This document shows positions 27,687-38,663 of a DNA stretch of 64,000 nucleotides, one piece after another; positions within the stretch are counted from its first letter, which is position 1; the number at the start of each line of letters is the position of its first letter. A program made the position numbers and the translations under genes. The stretch is from contig NZ_PHHE01000001.1 in NCBI RefSeq assembly GCF_002813455.1, positions 372,001 to 436,000 of the forward strand. Reading direction: 5' to 3'. Under the pieces are notes generated by a model. That model searched no databases. It was not told where the DNA came from and saw only the letters and a list, made by a program, of their open reading frames with translations. Source of the stretch: Pseudomonas baetica. Lineage in GTDB: Bacteria; Pseudomonadota; Gammaproteobacteria; Pseudomonadales; Pseudomonadaceae.

Positions 27687-28745
27687 ATGACGCAGATTTC
27701 CGAACGCCTTCTGGTTCAAGCTCACCTCGATGCCAAACAGCCCAAACCGCTGACCGCCGAGGAAGAGGCTTATTACCGTTCCGCCATCGCCGCCGAGCTC
27801 AAGGCTCAGGACGCGGTGCTGGTGGCTCACTTCTATTGCGATCCGGTGATTCAGGCCCTGGCCGAAGAAACCGGCGGCTGTGTGTCCGACTCCCTGGAAA
27901 TGGCCCGCTTCGGCAACGCCCACCCGGCCAAGACCGTGGTCGTTGCCGGCGTGAAGTTCATGGGCGAGACCGCAAAAATTCTCAACCCTGAAAAACGCGT
28001 GCTGATGCCGACCCTGGAAGCGACCTGTTCACTCGATCTGGGTTGCCCGGTGGATGAGTTCTCGGCCTTCTGCGATCAGCACCCGGAGCGCACGGTGGTG
28101 GTGTATGCCAACACGTCCGCCGCCGTCAAAGCCCGGGCCGACTGGGTAGTGACGTCGAGTTGTGCGCTGGAAATCGTCGAAAGCCTGATGGACAACGGCG
28201 AAACGATCATCTGGGGCCCGGACAAGCATCTGGGCACCTACATCCAGCGCAAGACCGGCGCTGACATGCTGTTGTGGGACGGTGCCTGCATCGTCCACGA
28301 AGAGTTCAAGTCCAAGCAACTCGAAGACATGAAGGCCTTGTACCCGGACGCTGCGATTCTGGTACACCCTGAGTCGCCGACGGCGGTGATCGAACTGGCG
28401 GATGCCGTCGGCTCCACCAGTCAATTGATCGCTGCTGCCCAGAGTCTGCCGAACAAGACCCTGATCGTCGCCACCGACCGTGGCATCTTCTACAAGATGC
28501 AGCAGCTGTGCCCGGACAAGGTCTTCATCGAGGCGCCAACGGCCGGTAACGGCGCAGCGTGCCGCAGTTGCGCACATTGCCCGTGGATGGCCATGAACAC
28601 CCTTGAGCGCACGCTCAAGAGCTTGAAAGAAGGGACGAACGAGATCTTTGTTGATCCGGCGTTGATTCCTCAGGCGATTCGGCCTTTGAAGCGGATGCTG
28701 GACTTTACCCAGGCGGCGCGGATGAAGCTGGCCGGTAACGCGTAG
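27687..28745 (+). CDS. nadA: Quinolinate synthase NadA
   Basis: [4Fe-4S] enzyme that condenses iminoaspartate and dihydroxyacetone phosphate to quinolinate in NAD synthesis. 352 residues from MTQISERLL; an upstream in-frame ATG at 27588 would add 33 atypical residues. [21 protein letters not shown], the [10 protein letters not shown] cysteine, [11 protein letters not shown] and the C-terminal [13 protein letters not shown] cluster cysteines are intact. It marks the right-hand core boundary after the accessory cassette. Confidence 0.97.
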   Translation: MTQISERLLVQAHLDAKQPKPLTAEEEAYYRSAIAAELKAQDAVLVAHFYCDPVIQALAEETGGCVSDSLEMARFGNAHPAKTVVVAGVKFMGETAKILNPEKRVLMPTLEATCSLDLGCPVDEFSAFCDQHPERTVVVYANTSAAVKARADWVVTSSCALEIVESLMDNGETIIWGPDKHLGTYIQRKTGADMLLWDGACIVHEEFKSKQLEDMKALYPDAAILVHPESPTAVIELADAVGSTSQLIAAAQSLPNKTLIVATDRGIFYKMQQLCPDKVFIEAPTAGNGAACRSCAHCPWMAMNTLERTLKSLKEGTNEIFVDPALIPQAIRPLKRMLDFTQAARMKLAGNA

Positions 28746-28770
28746 AATCTTCCAGGCAACGCAAATCGAA

Positions 28771-28860
28771 TGTGGGAGCGGGCTTGTTCGCGAAGGCGGT
28801 GTATCAGTCACCATTGAAATTGACTGATACGACGCCTTCGCAAGCAAGCACGCTCCCACA
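28771..28860. repeat. REP doublet (REPIN), GCGGGCTTG variant
   Basis: Inverted pair between convergent nadA and the RDD gene. Units have drifted (TTGTTCGCGAAGG against CCTTCGCAAGCAAGCACG), so it is an older copy. Confidence 0.85.
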
Positions 28861-28881
28861 TTGGTATTCGGTGTCTGGAGG

Positions 28882-29370
28882 TTACTTGGTCTTTTTCGGG
28901 ATCCGCACCACGCGAGTATCGGAATAGATGTCATGCCACGTGCGCTTCTGCTTGTCGTACAGCGACCAGAAGAATCCCAGGCCGACGCACAGCCATGAAG
29001 CAATCGACACCATGAACCGCAACAACGCCTGCCACAGACTGATCGCTGTGCCGTCAGCGTTCTGCACGCGAATACCCCACACTTGCATGCCGAGTGTCTG
29101 CCCACCATGGGTCCAGAACTTGGCGAAGAAGCCAAACAGCACCAGCAAAAGCACAGTCGAGTACAGCGGATCACCATCCATCTGCCCGGCATCGGTCATC
29201 GCCCGCAGACGCTCCTCGCCGATGATCGCCGCCTGAATGAGCTTGTAGATGAAGCCGGTGACGATCAGCAGGGCGGTGCACAACAGAAAGTCATAGAACA
29301 TCGCCGCCAGACGCCGGCCGAGGCCAACGGCAGGAAAGTCGCCCTGGGGCGTGAGCAGGTTTTTCGACAT
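28882..29370 (-). CDS. RDD family membrane protein
   Basis: A 162-residue protein with the RDD fold: GLGRRLAAMFYDFLLCTALLIVTGF at the start (the R and D of the name), further helices at LYSTVLLLVLFGFFAKFW and LLRFMVSIASWLCVGLGFFW, and the diagnostic GGQTLGMQVWGIRVQNADG. The end WHDIYSDTRVVRIPKK is also typical. Function is unknown in general. ATG 29370 (MSKNLLTPQGDFP) is chosen over an ATG six codons upstream. Confidence 0.9.
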   Translation of the reverse strand: MSKNLLTPQGDFPAVGLGRRLAAMFYDFLLCTALLIVTGFIYKLIQAAIIGEERLRAMTDAGQMDGDPLYSTVLLLVLFGFFAKFWTHGGQTLGMQVWGIRVQNADGTAISLWQALLRFMVSIASWLCVGLGFFWSLYDKQKRTWHDIYSDTRVVRIPKKTK

Positions 29371-29420
29371 GGCAGCCTCTGGACGCAAAATGAAGCGCCA
29401 TTTTACGGATTCGCGCGCAC

Positions 29421-29455
29421 AAAAAAGCCCCTGATATCAATATCAGGGGCTTTTT
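29421..29455 (-). terminator. Intrinsic terminator after the cold-shock gene
   Basis: Stem AAAGCCCCTGATA / TATCAGGGGCTTT flanked by A- and T-runs, placed between the cold-shock gene and the RDD gene on the same strand. Confidence 0.88.
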
Positions 29456-29466
29456 CGTTACAGAGA

Positions 29467-29679
29467 TCAGGCTTCGGCTTGTACTTCGTCAGCCTGCATG
29501 CCTTTCTGGCCTTGCACGGCAACGAAAGTCACTTTCTGGCCTTCTTTCAGGCTCTTGAAGCCGTTGCCCTGAATAGCGCGGAAATGCACGAACAGATCCG
29601 GACCGCTTTCTGGAGTGATAAAACCAAAACCTTTCTCGTCGTTAAACCACTTGACGGTACCGCTCTGACGTGTGGACAT
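29467..29679 (-). CDS. Cold-shock protein, CspA family
   Basis: A 70-residue single cold-shock domain: [19 protein letters not shown] with RNP1 KGFGFI and RNP2 LFVHFRAI. It is a nucleic-acid chaperone of the cytosol. An unusually long gene-free stretch (about 400 bp) lies upstream, which fits the long structured 5' leaders that regulate cold-shock mRNAs. Confidence 0.95.
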   Translation of the reverse strand: MSTRQSGTVKWFNDEKGFGFITPESGPDLFVHFRAIQGNGFKSLKEGQKVTFVAVQGQKGMQADEVQAEA

Positions 29680-30083
29680 TTCTTATTTCCTTTGACGCAT
29701 AAATTGATGACAGTCTCTTTCTCATGAAAGAGTACTGGGGCTGGTTGCAGGAGAGTAAGAAGACGTCGAACGGGATGTAGCTAACTTGTAGGCTACTGCC
29801 CAGGTCACGATTCAAAGCTGACCCATGCAAACACAGTAGACAAACTCTACGCCAACTACGGGAGAAAAAACAAGCCCCGCGAAGGCCCCGGTTTTGCTGC
29901 GCTTGCTGGCAATTAGTCAGTTCGCTAGTGCGGGCTTAGACGATTGGCTTGTTCCATTGTTTTCGATCGTTATAAGCAAAGTTCATATTCGAATCAGATG
30001 TTAGAAAATGCACTTTTTTGTGGCGATTGCGTTACACATTAGTGCACGCATAACGCAATCGCGTTACTTATGGAAACAGCCAA
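29680..30083. other. Cold-shock gene leader/promoter region with a large inverted repeat
   Basis: No gene is visible. AT-richer than its surroundings. The part near 29680-29900 is the likely leader of the cold-shock mRNA. At 30023-30062 there is a separate 12-bp inverted repeat. Confidence 0.6.
30023..30062. repeat. Perfect 12-bp inverted repeat GCGATTGCGTTA / TAACGCAATCGC
   Basis: Arms are separated by 16 nt, and a further GCGTTA follows at 30061-30066. No T-run follows on either strand, so it does not look like an intrinsic terminator; an operator or a processed 3' end of the gcv mRNA is more likely. Confidence 0.6.
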
Positions 30084-31208
30084 TCAACCACGATAGTAGC
30101 GTTGCGGAACAAATGGCATTTTGCTTACACGCATTTGCACCTTTTTCCCACGCACTATGGCCCAAACCGAGGTATCGAGCGTGACATAGGCGCTGTCGAG
30201 GTAACCCATTGCCAACGGCCCGCCCAGGGTAGGACCGAAGCCGCCGCTGCACACACTGCCGATGATCTCGCCTGCTTCGTTGACGATTTCTGCGCCCTCA
30301 CGCACTGGTGTGCGCTCCTGAGGTAGAAGGCCGACACGTTTGCGCGCGACACCGTTCTGTTGCTGAGTGAAAACCTGCTCCGCCCCAGGGAACCCGCCGG
30401 CACGCGCGCCGTCTGCGCGGCGTGGCTTGGAGATCGCCCACAGCAGGCTGGCTTCGATGGGTGTGGTCTCGGTGTTCATGTCGTGGCCGTACAGGCACAG
30501 GCCGGCTTCCAGACGCAGTGAGTCGCGTGCGCCGAGGCCGATGGCCTGGACTTCCGGTTCGGCGAGCAGGGCGCGGGCGAGTTTCTCTGCATCGGCGGCC
30601 GGTACCGAGATTTCGAAACCGTCTTCGCCGGTGTAGCCCGAACGGCTGACAAAGCAGTCCACGCCCAACAGGTTCACGCGGTTGAACTGCATAAAAGTCA
30701 TCTTCGCCACTTCCGGCGCCAGTCGCGCCAGCACGGTAACGGCTGCCGGACCCTGCAATGCCAAGAGGGCGCGCTCTTCGAACAGCGCCGTAATGGTGCA
30801 CTGATCGCCGATGTGCTTTTGCAGGTGCGCCAGGTCCTGATCCTTGCACGCGGCGTTGACCACCAGAAACAGTTCGTCGTTGCCGAGGTTGGCGACCATC
30901 AGGTCGTCGAGGATGCCGCCGCTATCGTTGGTGAACATCGCGTAGCGCTGCATGCCCACCGGCAGATCGATGATGTCCACCGGTACCAGGGTTTCCAGGG
31001 CCTTGGCGGCATTGGCGCCGGTCAGGCGGATCTGCCCCATGTGCGAGACATCGAACAGCCCGGCTTGCTCACGGGTGTGCTGGTGTTCTTTCATCACGCC
31101 CAAGGGGTATTGCACCGGCATGTCGTAGCCGGCGAATGGCACCATGCGGGCGCCGAGTTCGAGGTGCAGAGCGTGCAGCGGGGTTTTCGACAGTTGTTCG
31201 GTGGACAT
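30084..31208 (-). CDS. gcvT: Aminomethyltransferase, T protein of the glycine cleavage system
   Basis: Tetrahydrofolate-dependent enzyme that takes the aminomethyl group from H protein, giving ammonia and methylene-THF. 374 residues with [59 protein letters not shown] and [21 protein letters not shown]. It is the last gene of the gcvH-gcvP-sdaA-gcvT operon; 51 bp separate it from sdaA. Confidence 0.97.
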   Translation of the reverse strand: MSTEQLSKTPLHALHLELGARMVPFAGYDMPVQYPLGVMKEHQHTREQAGLFDVSHMGQIRLTGANAAKALETLVPVDIIDLPVGMQRYAMFTNDSGGILDDLMVANLGNDELFLVVNAACKDQDLAHLQKHIGDQCTITALFEERALLALQGPAAVTVLARLAPEVAKMTFMQFNRVNLLGVDCFVSRSGYTGEDGFEISVPAADAEKLARALLAEPEVQAIGLGARDSLRLEAGLCLYGHDMNTETTPIEASLLWAISKPRRADGARAGGFPGAEQVFTQQQNGVARKRVGLLPQERTPVREGAEIVNEAGEIIGSVCSGGFGPTLGGPLAMGYLDSAYVTLDTSVWAIVRGKKVQMRVSKMPFVPQRYYRG

Positions 31209-31259
31209 GCGGAACTCCTTGATTCACACCAACCCTCTCCCGAAGGGAGAAGGGGCTAA

Positions 31260-32636
<1,377 letters not shown>

Positions 32637-32699
32637 GAGTGGTTCTCCGGTTTCTTGTTATAGGAATTGGCGGAAGTCCGAAATCGGTCGCAGATCCCT

Positions 32700-32788
32700 T
32701 GTGGGAGCGAGCCTGCTCGCGAAAGCGCTGGGTCAGACAACCTTTCATTAACTGACACTACGCTTTCGCGAGCAGGCTCGCTCCCACA
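32700..32788. repeat. REP doublet (REPIN), GCGAGCCTGC variant
   Basis: Inverted pair inside the gcv operon, between gcvP and sdaA; it would be transcribed and fold as a long hairpin in the mRNA. Confidence 0.9.
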
Positions 32789-32841
32789 GGGGGATCTGTG
32801 GTGTTGCAGAAATCGGGGCGATTAAAACGCCCCTCATTCGT

Positions 32842-35694
32842 TTAAGCGTAGCTTTCGATCGACGGGCAGGCGCAAACCAGGTTGCGATCGCCGAACACGT
32901 TGTCGACGCGACCGACCGGTGGCCAGTATTTGCCCTCGATCAACGACGCAACCGGGTAAACCGCTTGCTCGCGGCTGTACGGGTGCGTCCACTCGCCAAC
33001 CAGTTCCGCCGCCGTGTGCGGAGCGTTCTTCAGTGGGTTGTCGTCCTTGTCGAGGGTGCCGTTTTCCACCGCGCGGATTTCTTCGCGGATGCGGATCATC
33101 GCGTCGCAGAAGCGGTCCAGTTCTTCTTTGGATTCGCTTTCGGTCGGCTCGATCATCAGCGTGCCGGCGACCGGGAACGACATGGTCGGGGCGTGGAAGC
33201 CGAAGTCGATCAGACGCTTGGCGACGTCATCGACGCTGATGCCGCTGCTGTCTTTCAACGGGCGCAGGTCGAGGATGCATTCGTGCGCGACCAGACCGTT
33301 GCTGCCGGTGTACAGCACTGGGTAGTGCTCTTCGAGGCGACGGGAAATGTAGTTGGCATTGAGGATTGCCAGTTGCGAAGCGCGCTTCAGACCGGCGCCA
33401 CCCATCATGCGAATGTACATCCAGGTGATCGGCAGAATGCTCGCGCTGCCGAACGGTGCCGCGCAGACCGCGCCTTCTTTGCGCTCCATGGTGCCGTGCC
33501 CTGGCAGGAACGGTGTCAGGTGCGACTTGACGCCAATCGGGCCGACGCCCGGGCCGCCACCGCCGTGGGGGATGCAGAAGGTTTTGTGCAGGTTCAGGTG
33601 CGATACGTCGCCGCCGAACTTGCCCGGCGCGCAGAGGCCGACCATCGCGTTCATGTTGGCGCCGTCGATATACACCTGGCCGCCGTTGTCATGAATGATC
33701 CCGCAGATTTCGCGGATACCTTCTTCGAACACACCGTGGGTCGACGGGTAGGTGATCATCAGCGCGGCGAGGTGTTCGCGGTGCTCGATGGCTTTGGCGC
33801 GCAGGTCTTCGATGTCGACGTTGCCGCGAGCGTCGCACGCGGTCACGACCACGCGCATGCCGGCCATGTTGGCGGTGGCCGGGTTGGTGCCGTGAGCCGA
33901 CGACGGGATCAGGCAGATGTCGCGACGCTCATCGCCACGGCTCTGGTGATAGGCGCGGATCGCCAGCAGTCCTGCGTATTCACCTTGCGAACCGGCGTTC
34001 GGTTGCAGCGAGATCGAGTCGTAACCGGTGGCGGCGCAGAGCATCGCTTCAAGTTCGTCGGTCAGTTGCTGATAACCGGCGCTTTGTGCGGCCGGAGCGA
34101 ACGGGTGCAGCGCACCGAATTCAGCCCAGGTGACCGGGATCATTTCGCTGGCGGCGTTGAGTTTCATGGTGCACGAGCCCAGCGGGATCATGGTGCGATC
34201 CAGTGCCAGATCCTTGTCGGCCAGTTTGCGCAGGTAGCGCATCAGCTCGGTTTCCGAGTGATAACGGTTGAACACCGGGTGGCTGAGGATCGGCGACTGA
34301 CGAACCAGTGCAGCCGGGATGGTGCTTTGCACCGAGGCGGCGAGGGTGGCGAAGTCCGGCAGGGTCTTGCCGTCGGCGAACAGGCTCCACAGGGTTTCGA
34401 TGTCAGCCGCCGTGGTGGTTTCGTCGACCGACAGACCGACACGCTGAGCATCGACGACGCGCAGGTTGATCTGCTGGGCGTGAGCCTTGTCGTGCAGCGC
34501 GGCGGTTTGCGCGCCCGAGGCCAGAGTCAGGGTGTCGAAGAAGCTTTCCTGCTCGACCTTCAGACCCAGTGTGCTCAGGCCCTTGGCCAGAATCGCGGTC
34601 AGGTGATGCACGCGATTGGCGATCTGCGTCAGACCTTTCGGGCCGTGGTAGACGGCGTACATGCTGGCAATGTTGGCCAGCAGCACTTGCGCGGTGCAGA
34701 TGTTCGAGGTGGCCTTCTCGCGGCGGATGTGTTGCTCGCGGGTCTGCATCGCCAGACGCAGCGCCGGCTTGCCGAAACGGTCAACCGAGACACCGACCAG
34801 ACGGCCCGGCATGTCGCGCTTGAACGCATCTTTAGTCGAGAAGTAAGCCGCGTGCGGGCCACCGAAGCCCAGCGGCACACCGAAACGTTGCGCGGAACCG
34901 ATGGCCACGTCAGCGCCAAATTCGCCCGGGGCGGTCAGCAAAGTCAGAGCCAGCAGGTCAGCGGCCACGGCCACCAAAGCGTTGGCGGTGTGGAAGCGTT
35001 CGGTCAGTTCGCGGTAGTCGAACACATCACCGTTGCTCGCCGGGTATTGCAGCAGGGCGCCGAAGAACGGGGTGACGTCGGTCAGTTCACGCTCGTCGCC
35101 CACGACCACTTCAATGCCCAGCGGCTCGGCACGGGTGCGCAGCACGTCAAGGGTTTGCGGGTGGCTGTGGATCGAGGCGAAGAATTGGTGGCTGCCCTTG
35201 TTCTTGCTCAGGCGTTTGCAGAAGGTCATGGCTTCGGCAGCGGCGGTGGCTTCGTCGAGCAGGGAGGCGTTGGCGATCGGCAGGCCGGTGAGGTCGCTGA
35301 TCAGGGTCTGGAAGTTCAGCAGCGCTTCGAGACGGCCCTGGGAAATTTCTGGCTGGTACGGCGTGTAAGCGGTGTACCAGGCCGGGTTTTCCAGCAGGTT
35401 GCGCAGGATTGGCGACGGCGTGTGGCAGTTGTAGTAGCCCTGGCCGATGTAGGTCTTGAACAGCTGATTCTTGCCGGCGATGGATTTGATCATCGCCAGG
35501 GCGTCGGCCTCGCTCAGACCGTCGTCCATGCCGAGCACGCTGGTGCCCTTGATGCTTTCCGGGATGACGCTGGCGCTAAGGGCTTCGAGCGAGTCGAAGC
35601 CGAGGCTGTTGAGCATGGCTTGCTCGTCACCGGCGCGCGGGCCGATGTGACGGGCGATGAATTCGTTGGCGGTGCCAAGGTTTACTTGAGTCAT
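32842..35694 (-). CDS. gcvP: Glycine dehydrogenase (decarboxylating), P protein
   Basis: Pyridoxal-phosphate enzyme that decarboxylates glycine and loads the aminomethyl group on lipoyl H protein. 950 residues with both alpha and beta halves fused, as in other proteobacteria. [17 protein letters not shown] at the start, the glycine-rich [17 protein letters not shown], and the PLP-lysine segment [20 protein letters not shown] are intact. Starts 11 nt after gcvH. Confidence 0.98.
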   Translation of the reverse strand: MTQVNLGTANEFIARHIGPRAGDEQAMLNSLGFDSLEALSASVIPESIKGTSVLGMDDGLSEADALAMIKSIAGKNQLFKTYIGQGYYNCHTPSPILRNLLENPAWYTAYTPYQPEISQGRLEALLNFQTLISDLTGLPIANASLLDEATAAAEAMTFCKRLSKNKGSHQFFASIHSHPQTLDVLRTRAEPLGIEVVVGDERELTDVTPFFGALLQYPASNGDVFDYRELTERFHTANALVAVAADLLALTLLTAPGEFGADVAIGSAQRFGVPLGFGGPHAAYFSTKDAFKRDMPGRLVGVSVDRFGKPALRLAMQTREQHIRREKATSNICTAQVLLANIASMYAVYHGPKGLTQIANRVHHLTAILAKGLSTLGLKVEQESFFDTLTLASGAQTAALHDKAHAQQINLRVVDAQRVGLSVDETTTAADIETLWSLFADGKTLPDFATLAASVQSTIPAALVRQSPILSHPVFNRYHSETELMRYLRKLADKDLALDRTMIPLGSCTMKLNAASEMIPVTWAEFGALHPFAPAAQSAGYQQLTDELEAMLCAATGYDSISLQPNAGSQGEYAGLLAIRAYHQSRGDERRDICLIPSSAHGTNPATANMAGMRVVVTACDARGNVDIEDLRAKAIEHREHLAALMITYPSTHGVFEEGIREICGIIHDNGGQVYIDGANMNAMVGLCAPGKFGGDVSHLNLHKTFCIPHGGGGPGVGPIGVKSHLTPFLPGHGTMERKEGAVCAAPFGSASILPITWMYIRMMGGAGLKRASQLAILNANYISRRLEEHYPVLYTGSNGLVAHECILDLRPLKDSSGISVDDVAKRLIDFGFHAPTMSFPVAGTLMIEPTESESKEELDRFCDAMIRIREEIRAVENGTLDKDDNPLKNAPHTAAELVGEWTHPYSREQAVYPVASLIEGKYWPPVGRVDNVFGDRNLVCACPSIESYA

Positions 35695-35705
35695 GACAGG
35701 TCTCC

Positions 35706-36089
35706 TCAGGCTTCGGCTTGGGCTTTGATCAGACGGTCATACGCATCCTGATCCAGCAGTTTGTCGACAGCGGCGGCGTCACTTGGCTGGAAGCGGAAGA
35801 ACCAGCCTTCGCCCAGCGGATCTTCGTTGACCAGTTCCGGGGCGTCTTCCAGCGCCGGGTTCACTTCCAGCACATCGCCATCGAGTGGCATGTACACGCC
35901 GCTGGCGGCTTTCACCGATTCCACGGTGGCGGCTTCAGCGCCTTTTTCGTAAGCCTGCAGCTCAGGCAGTTGCACGAATACCACGTCGCCCAGGGCGTTC
36001 TGCGCGAAAGCGGTGATGCCGACAGTAACGCTGCCGTCAGCTTCGGTGCGCAGCCATTCGTGATCTTCAGTAAAACGCAACTCGCTCAT
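35706..36089 (-). CDS. gcvH: Glycine cleavage system H protein
   Basis: Small lipoyl carrier of the glycine cleavage complex, 127 residues. The lipoylated lysine is K60 in [20 protein letters not shown]. The C-terminal [12 protein letters not shown] is typical. First gene of the operon, with a sigma-54-type promoter about 85 bp upstream. Confidence 0.97.
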   Translation of the reverse strand: MSELRFTEDHEWLRTEADGSVTVGITAFAQNALGDVVFVQLPELQAYEKGAEAATVESVKAASGVYMPLDGDVLEVNPALEDAPELVNEDPLGEGWFFRFQPSDAAAVDKLLDQDAYDRLIKAQAEA

Positions 36090-36172
36090 GGAAACTCCTC
36101 AGGGGCCAGACTCGTCTGGTGGACGCGGTGGAAAGCGTGGGCAGGGAAGCCCTTATTTATGAGGGGTTGATT

Positions 36173-36189
36173 AGCAAGAACGCGGCCAA
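36173..36189 (-). promoter_or_regulatory. Sigma-54 (-24/-12) promoter of gcvH operon
   Basis: Minus-strand TTGGCCGCGTTCTTGCT. Invariant GG and GC are 10 nt apart as required, and 14 of 17 positions fit YTGGCACGRNNNTTGCW. The regulator gene next door is a sigma-54 activator. Confidence 0.8.
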
Positions 36190-36252
36190 GGTTGATTTGT
36201 TGTTTTAAATCAATGGCTTGCGTTGTTTTTGAGATGGATGAAAACGCGCTTC

Positions 36253-36270
36253 TGTAGCGAAATCGCTACA
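36253..36270. promoter_or_regulatory. GcsR-type enhancer site 1
   Basis: TGTAGCGAAATCGCTACA, an 18-bp inverted repeat with perfect 8-bp arms, about 65 bp upstream of the -24 element. It fits the TGTAACG-N4-CGTTCCG pattern I recall for P. aeruginosa GcsR. Confidence 0.7.
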
Positions 36271-36333
36271 GCTTGGGGCGAGAGAAAAAGCTGAAGCGGA
36301 TCAAAGCCTTGCAAAGCGGTGGCTGGAGGAAGG

Positions 36334-36351
36334 TGTATCGATATCGTTCCA
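36334..36351. promoter_or_regulatory. GcsR-type enhancer site 2
   Basis: TGTATCGATATCGTTCCA, matching TGTAACG-N4-CGTTCC at 12 of the 13 specified bases; 19 bp from site 3, about the same helix face. Confidence 0.7.
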
Positions 36352-36352
36352 C

Positions 36353-36370
36353 TGTAGCGCTTTCAGTACA
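36353..36370. promoter_or_regulatory. GcsR-type enhancer site 3
   Basis: TGTAGCGCTTTCAGTACA, a weaker match directly following site 2. Confidence 0.6.
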
Positions 36371-36414
36371 GATGGAGGTCGTTTTTGAACGGATTTCGAA
36401 TCCGTTACATACTT

Positions 36415-36503
36415 TGTGGGAGCGAGCCTGCTCGCGAAAGCGGCGCATCAGGCACATTAATGTCAATTGACACACCGCATTCGCGAGCAGGCTCGCTCCC
36501 ACA
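36415..36503. repeat. REP doublet (REPIN), GCGAGCCTGC variant
   Basis: Inverted pair between the enhancer sites and the end of gcsR. It insulates the gcsR 3' end from the gcvH control region. Confidence 0.9.
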
Positions 36504-36519
36504 AAGGGACAGTGATGGC

Positions 36520-38028
36520 TCAGGGTTTGTTGGGAATGCCGTACTTGCGCAACCGATGGGCGATGGCGGTGTGCGAGGTTTGCAGGCGGCTGGCCAGTTG
36601 GCGGGTCGAGGGGTAGCTGACGTAGAGTTTTTCCAGCAGCGATCTTTCGAAGGATTCGACGGCTTGTTCGAGGCTGTCGACGTCGCTGTCGGTCTGCCGC
36701 GCCATCGAAGTGCCGGCAATGTCGAGGTCGCCGATGTCGACGAGGCTGCTTTCGCAGATCGCGGCGGCGCGGAAGATCACGTTCTGCAGTTGCCGCACGT
36801 TGCCCGGCCAGCGGTTACCGAGCAGCGCCGGATAAGTGCCGGGGGCCAGGCGGCAGACCGGGCGCTGGATCTGCGCACAGGCCTGCTGCATGAAATAACG
36901 CGCGAGCAGCAGAATGTCCTGACCGCGTTCGCGCAGCGGCGGCACTTCAACGTTGAGCACGTTAAGGCGGTAGAACAGGTCTTCGCGGAACAGGCCTTCG
37001 CTGACCATTTTTTCCAGATCGCGGTGGGTCGCGCTGAGAATCCGTACGTTGACCTTCACCTCACGATCACCGCCGACGCGACGGAAGCTGCCGTCATTCA
37101 AAAAGCGCAGCAGCTTGGCCTGCAAGTACGGCGACATCTCGCCGATCTCATCGAGAAACACTGTGCCCTGGTTGGCCAGTTCCATCAGCCCCGGTTTGCC
37201 GCCGCGTGCGGCACCTGTGAAGGCGCCGGGGGCGTAGCCGAACAGTTCACTCTCGGCGAGGTTTTCCGGCAGGGCCGCGCAGTTCAGCGCGAGGAACGGG
37301 GCACTGTGCCGCGCACTGATGGCGTGGCAGGCGCGGGCGACCAGTTCTTTACCGGTACCGGTTTCGCCCTGAATCAACAACGGCGCATCCAGTGCGGCCA
37401 CTCGCTGCGCACGAGCTTTGAGCGTGCGGATTGCCGGCGATTCGCCGAGCAGTGCATCGAAACCTTCGGCGTGGTCGTGGTGCAGTGCCGAGAGTTGTTC
37501 GCCGATGCGGTTCGGTTGATACAGCGTTAGCAGGGCGCCGGCGTCGGTGATCGGCGTGGCGTCGAGCAACAGGGTCTGGCCGTTGACGGTGATCTCGCGC
37601 AGCGGCAAGCGAAAGCCTTGTTCGAGCAGGGTGTCGAGCAGGCCGGGATCGTTGAACAGTTCCGCGACACTTTCCCCGGCCGGTTCGCGACCGTACAGCG
37701 CGATGAGTGCCGGGTTGGCCAGCAGCACCTTGCCAGCGCTGTCGAGGGCCAGTACCGGATCGGTCATTGCTGCGAGCAAGGCATCGAGTTGTAAGTGCCG
37801 ACGCTGGCCGGGGAGGATGTCGACCACCGTCACCGCTTCTACACCCAGCACGCGAAACAGCGCATCTTTGAGTTCTTCGAGCACTTGCGGGCTGAGGGTC
37901 GGCGCGTCGATGTAGACGTTGGGCGGAATCATCTCCACCGCATCCAGATTGAGATTGCGCCCACCGAGTATGGCCAGGACTTCCTGGGTGATGCCGACGC
38001 GGTCGATGAAGCTGACGTGGATACGCAT
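36520..38028 (-). CDS. gcsR: TyrR-like sigma-54-dependent activator of glycine cleavage (GcsR)
   Basis: A 502-residue bacterial enhancer-binding protein: N-terminal ACT-type ligand domain (MRIHVSFIDRVGITQEVLAIL), PAS-like domain (about 80-160), AAA+ domain and Fis-type helix-turn-helix at the end (LASRLQTSHTAIAHRLRKYGI). Walker A LLIQGETGTGKELVARACH is intact. The GAFTGA loop (YAPGAFTGAARGG) that touches sigma-54 is present, unlike E. coli TyrR. Position beside gcvH with a sigma-54 promoter and three matching sites supports identity with P. aeruginosa GcsR (PA2449), which activates this operon in response to glycine. Confidence 0.92.
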   Translation of the reverse strand: MRIHVSFIDRVGITQEVLAILGGRNLNLDAVEMIPPNVYIDAPTLSPQVLEELKDALFRVLGVEAVTVVDILPGQRRHLQLDALLAAMTDPVLALDSAGKVLLANPALIALYGREPAGESVAELFNDPGLLDTLLEQGFRLPLREITVNGQTLLLDATPITDAGALLTLYQPNRIGEQLSALHHDHAEGFDALLGESPAIRTLKARAQRVAALDAPLLIQGETGTGKELVARACHAISARHSAPFLALNCAALPENLAESELFGYAPGAFTGAARGGKPGLMELANQGTVFLDEIGEMSPYLQAKLLRFLNDGSFRRVGGDREVKVNVRILSATHRDLEKMVSEGLFREDLFYRLNVLNVEVPPLRERGQDILLLARYFMQQACAQIQRPVCRLAPGTYPALLGNRWPGNVRQLQNVIFRAAAICESSLVDIGDLDIAGTSMARQTDSDVDSLEQAVESFERSLLEKLYVSYPSTRQLASRLQTSHTAIAHRLRKYGIPNKP

Positions 38029-38127
38029 GGGGCGATTCAGTGATCTGCAGAGCGGAGGGTGGCAAGTATGCCTTGGGGCGGGCTAATGGTGAAATTTACG
38101 GCGATTTTCAGAGCTACATAGTTCCCT

Positions 38128-38216
38128 TGTGGGAGCGAGCCTGCTCGCGAATGCGGTGTGTCAGAAATGAAGAAGTTGACTGACAGATGGCGTTCGCGAG
38201 CAGGCTCGCTCCCACA
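38128..38216. repeat. REP doublet (REPIN), GCGAGCCTGC variant
   Basis: Inverted pair between gcsR and the end of the arc gene group. Confidence 0.9.
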
Positions 38217-38238
38217 GGGGGAATGTGGCGGGTGCGGG

Positions 38239-38601
38239 TTATTCGAAGCGCTCGAGATTGACCGGGTCGCCGGATTTCATATCCAGCTGCTTACGGATGT
38301 CTTCAAACATCATGTCGTAGTGCTTGTGCACCGAGCCGATCTGGCTGTGGGTCCTGGGAATGCCGTACTTCTCGGCGATTCGCGTCACGTTGTTGGCAAA
38401 GTTGTAGGCCTCTTCCTTGGGCAGGAAGAACGCCTCTTTCATGTCCTTGCCCTGAAGGTTGCCATGCATCGTGAACTGGATGCCTTTGCCTTTTTGCGGA
38501 TCGGTGAACACCTCGTAGTCGAGGTGTACGTTGTAACTGACATCGTCCGGGGTCAACGCGTGCCGTTCGATGTGCAAATGACCGGGTTCAAACTGGGCCA
38601 T
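38239..38601 (-). CDS. DUF5064 family protein
   Basis: A 120-residue soluble protein that begins MAQFEPGHLHIERHALTPDDVSYNV and contains EAFFLPKEEAYNFANNVTRIAEKYG. I recognise it as the Pseudomonas-specific DUF5064 group, with no assigned function. It lies 62 bp after arcC on the same strand with no obvious terminator between, so it is probably the last gene of the arc operon and could act in arginine or anaerobic physiology. Confidence 0.75.
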   Translation of the reverse strand: MAQFEPGHLHIERHALTPDDVSYNVHLDYEVFTDPQKGKGIQFTMHGNLQGKDMKEAFFLPKEEAYNFANNVTRIAEKYGIPRTHSQIGSVHKHYDMMFEDIRKQLDMKSGDPVNLERFE

Positions 38602-38663
38602 GGGTTTCTCCTTTCAAGGCATGGGAGAAGGGCAGACCTTGGGCCTGCCCCCGGAGTTTCTAA

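Noticed and set aside
30023..30066. Terminator of gcvT
   Set aside because: Stem is strong but there is no T-run on the minus strand after it, and the loop is long.
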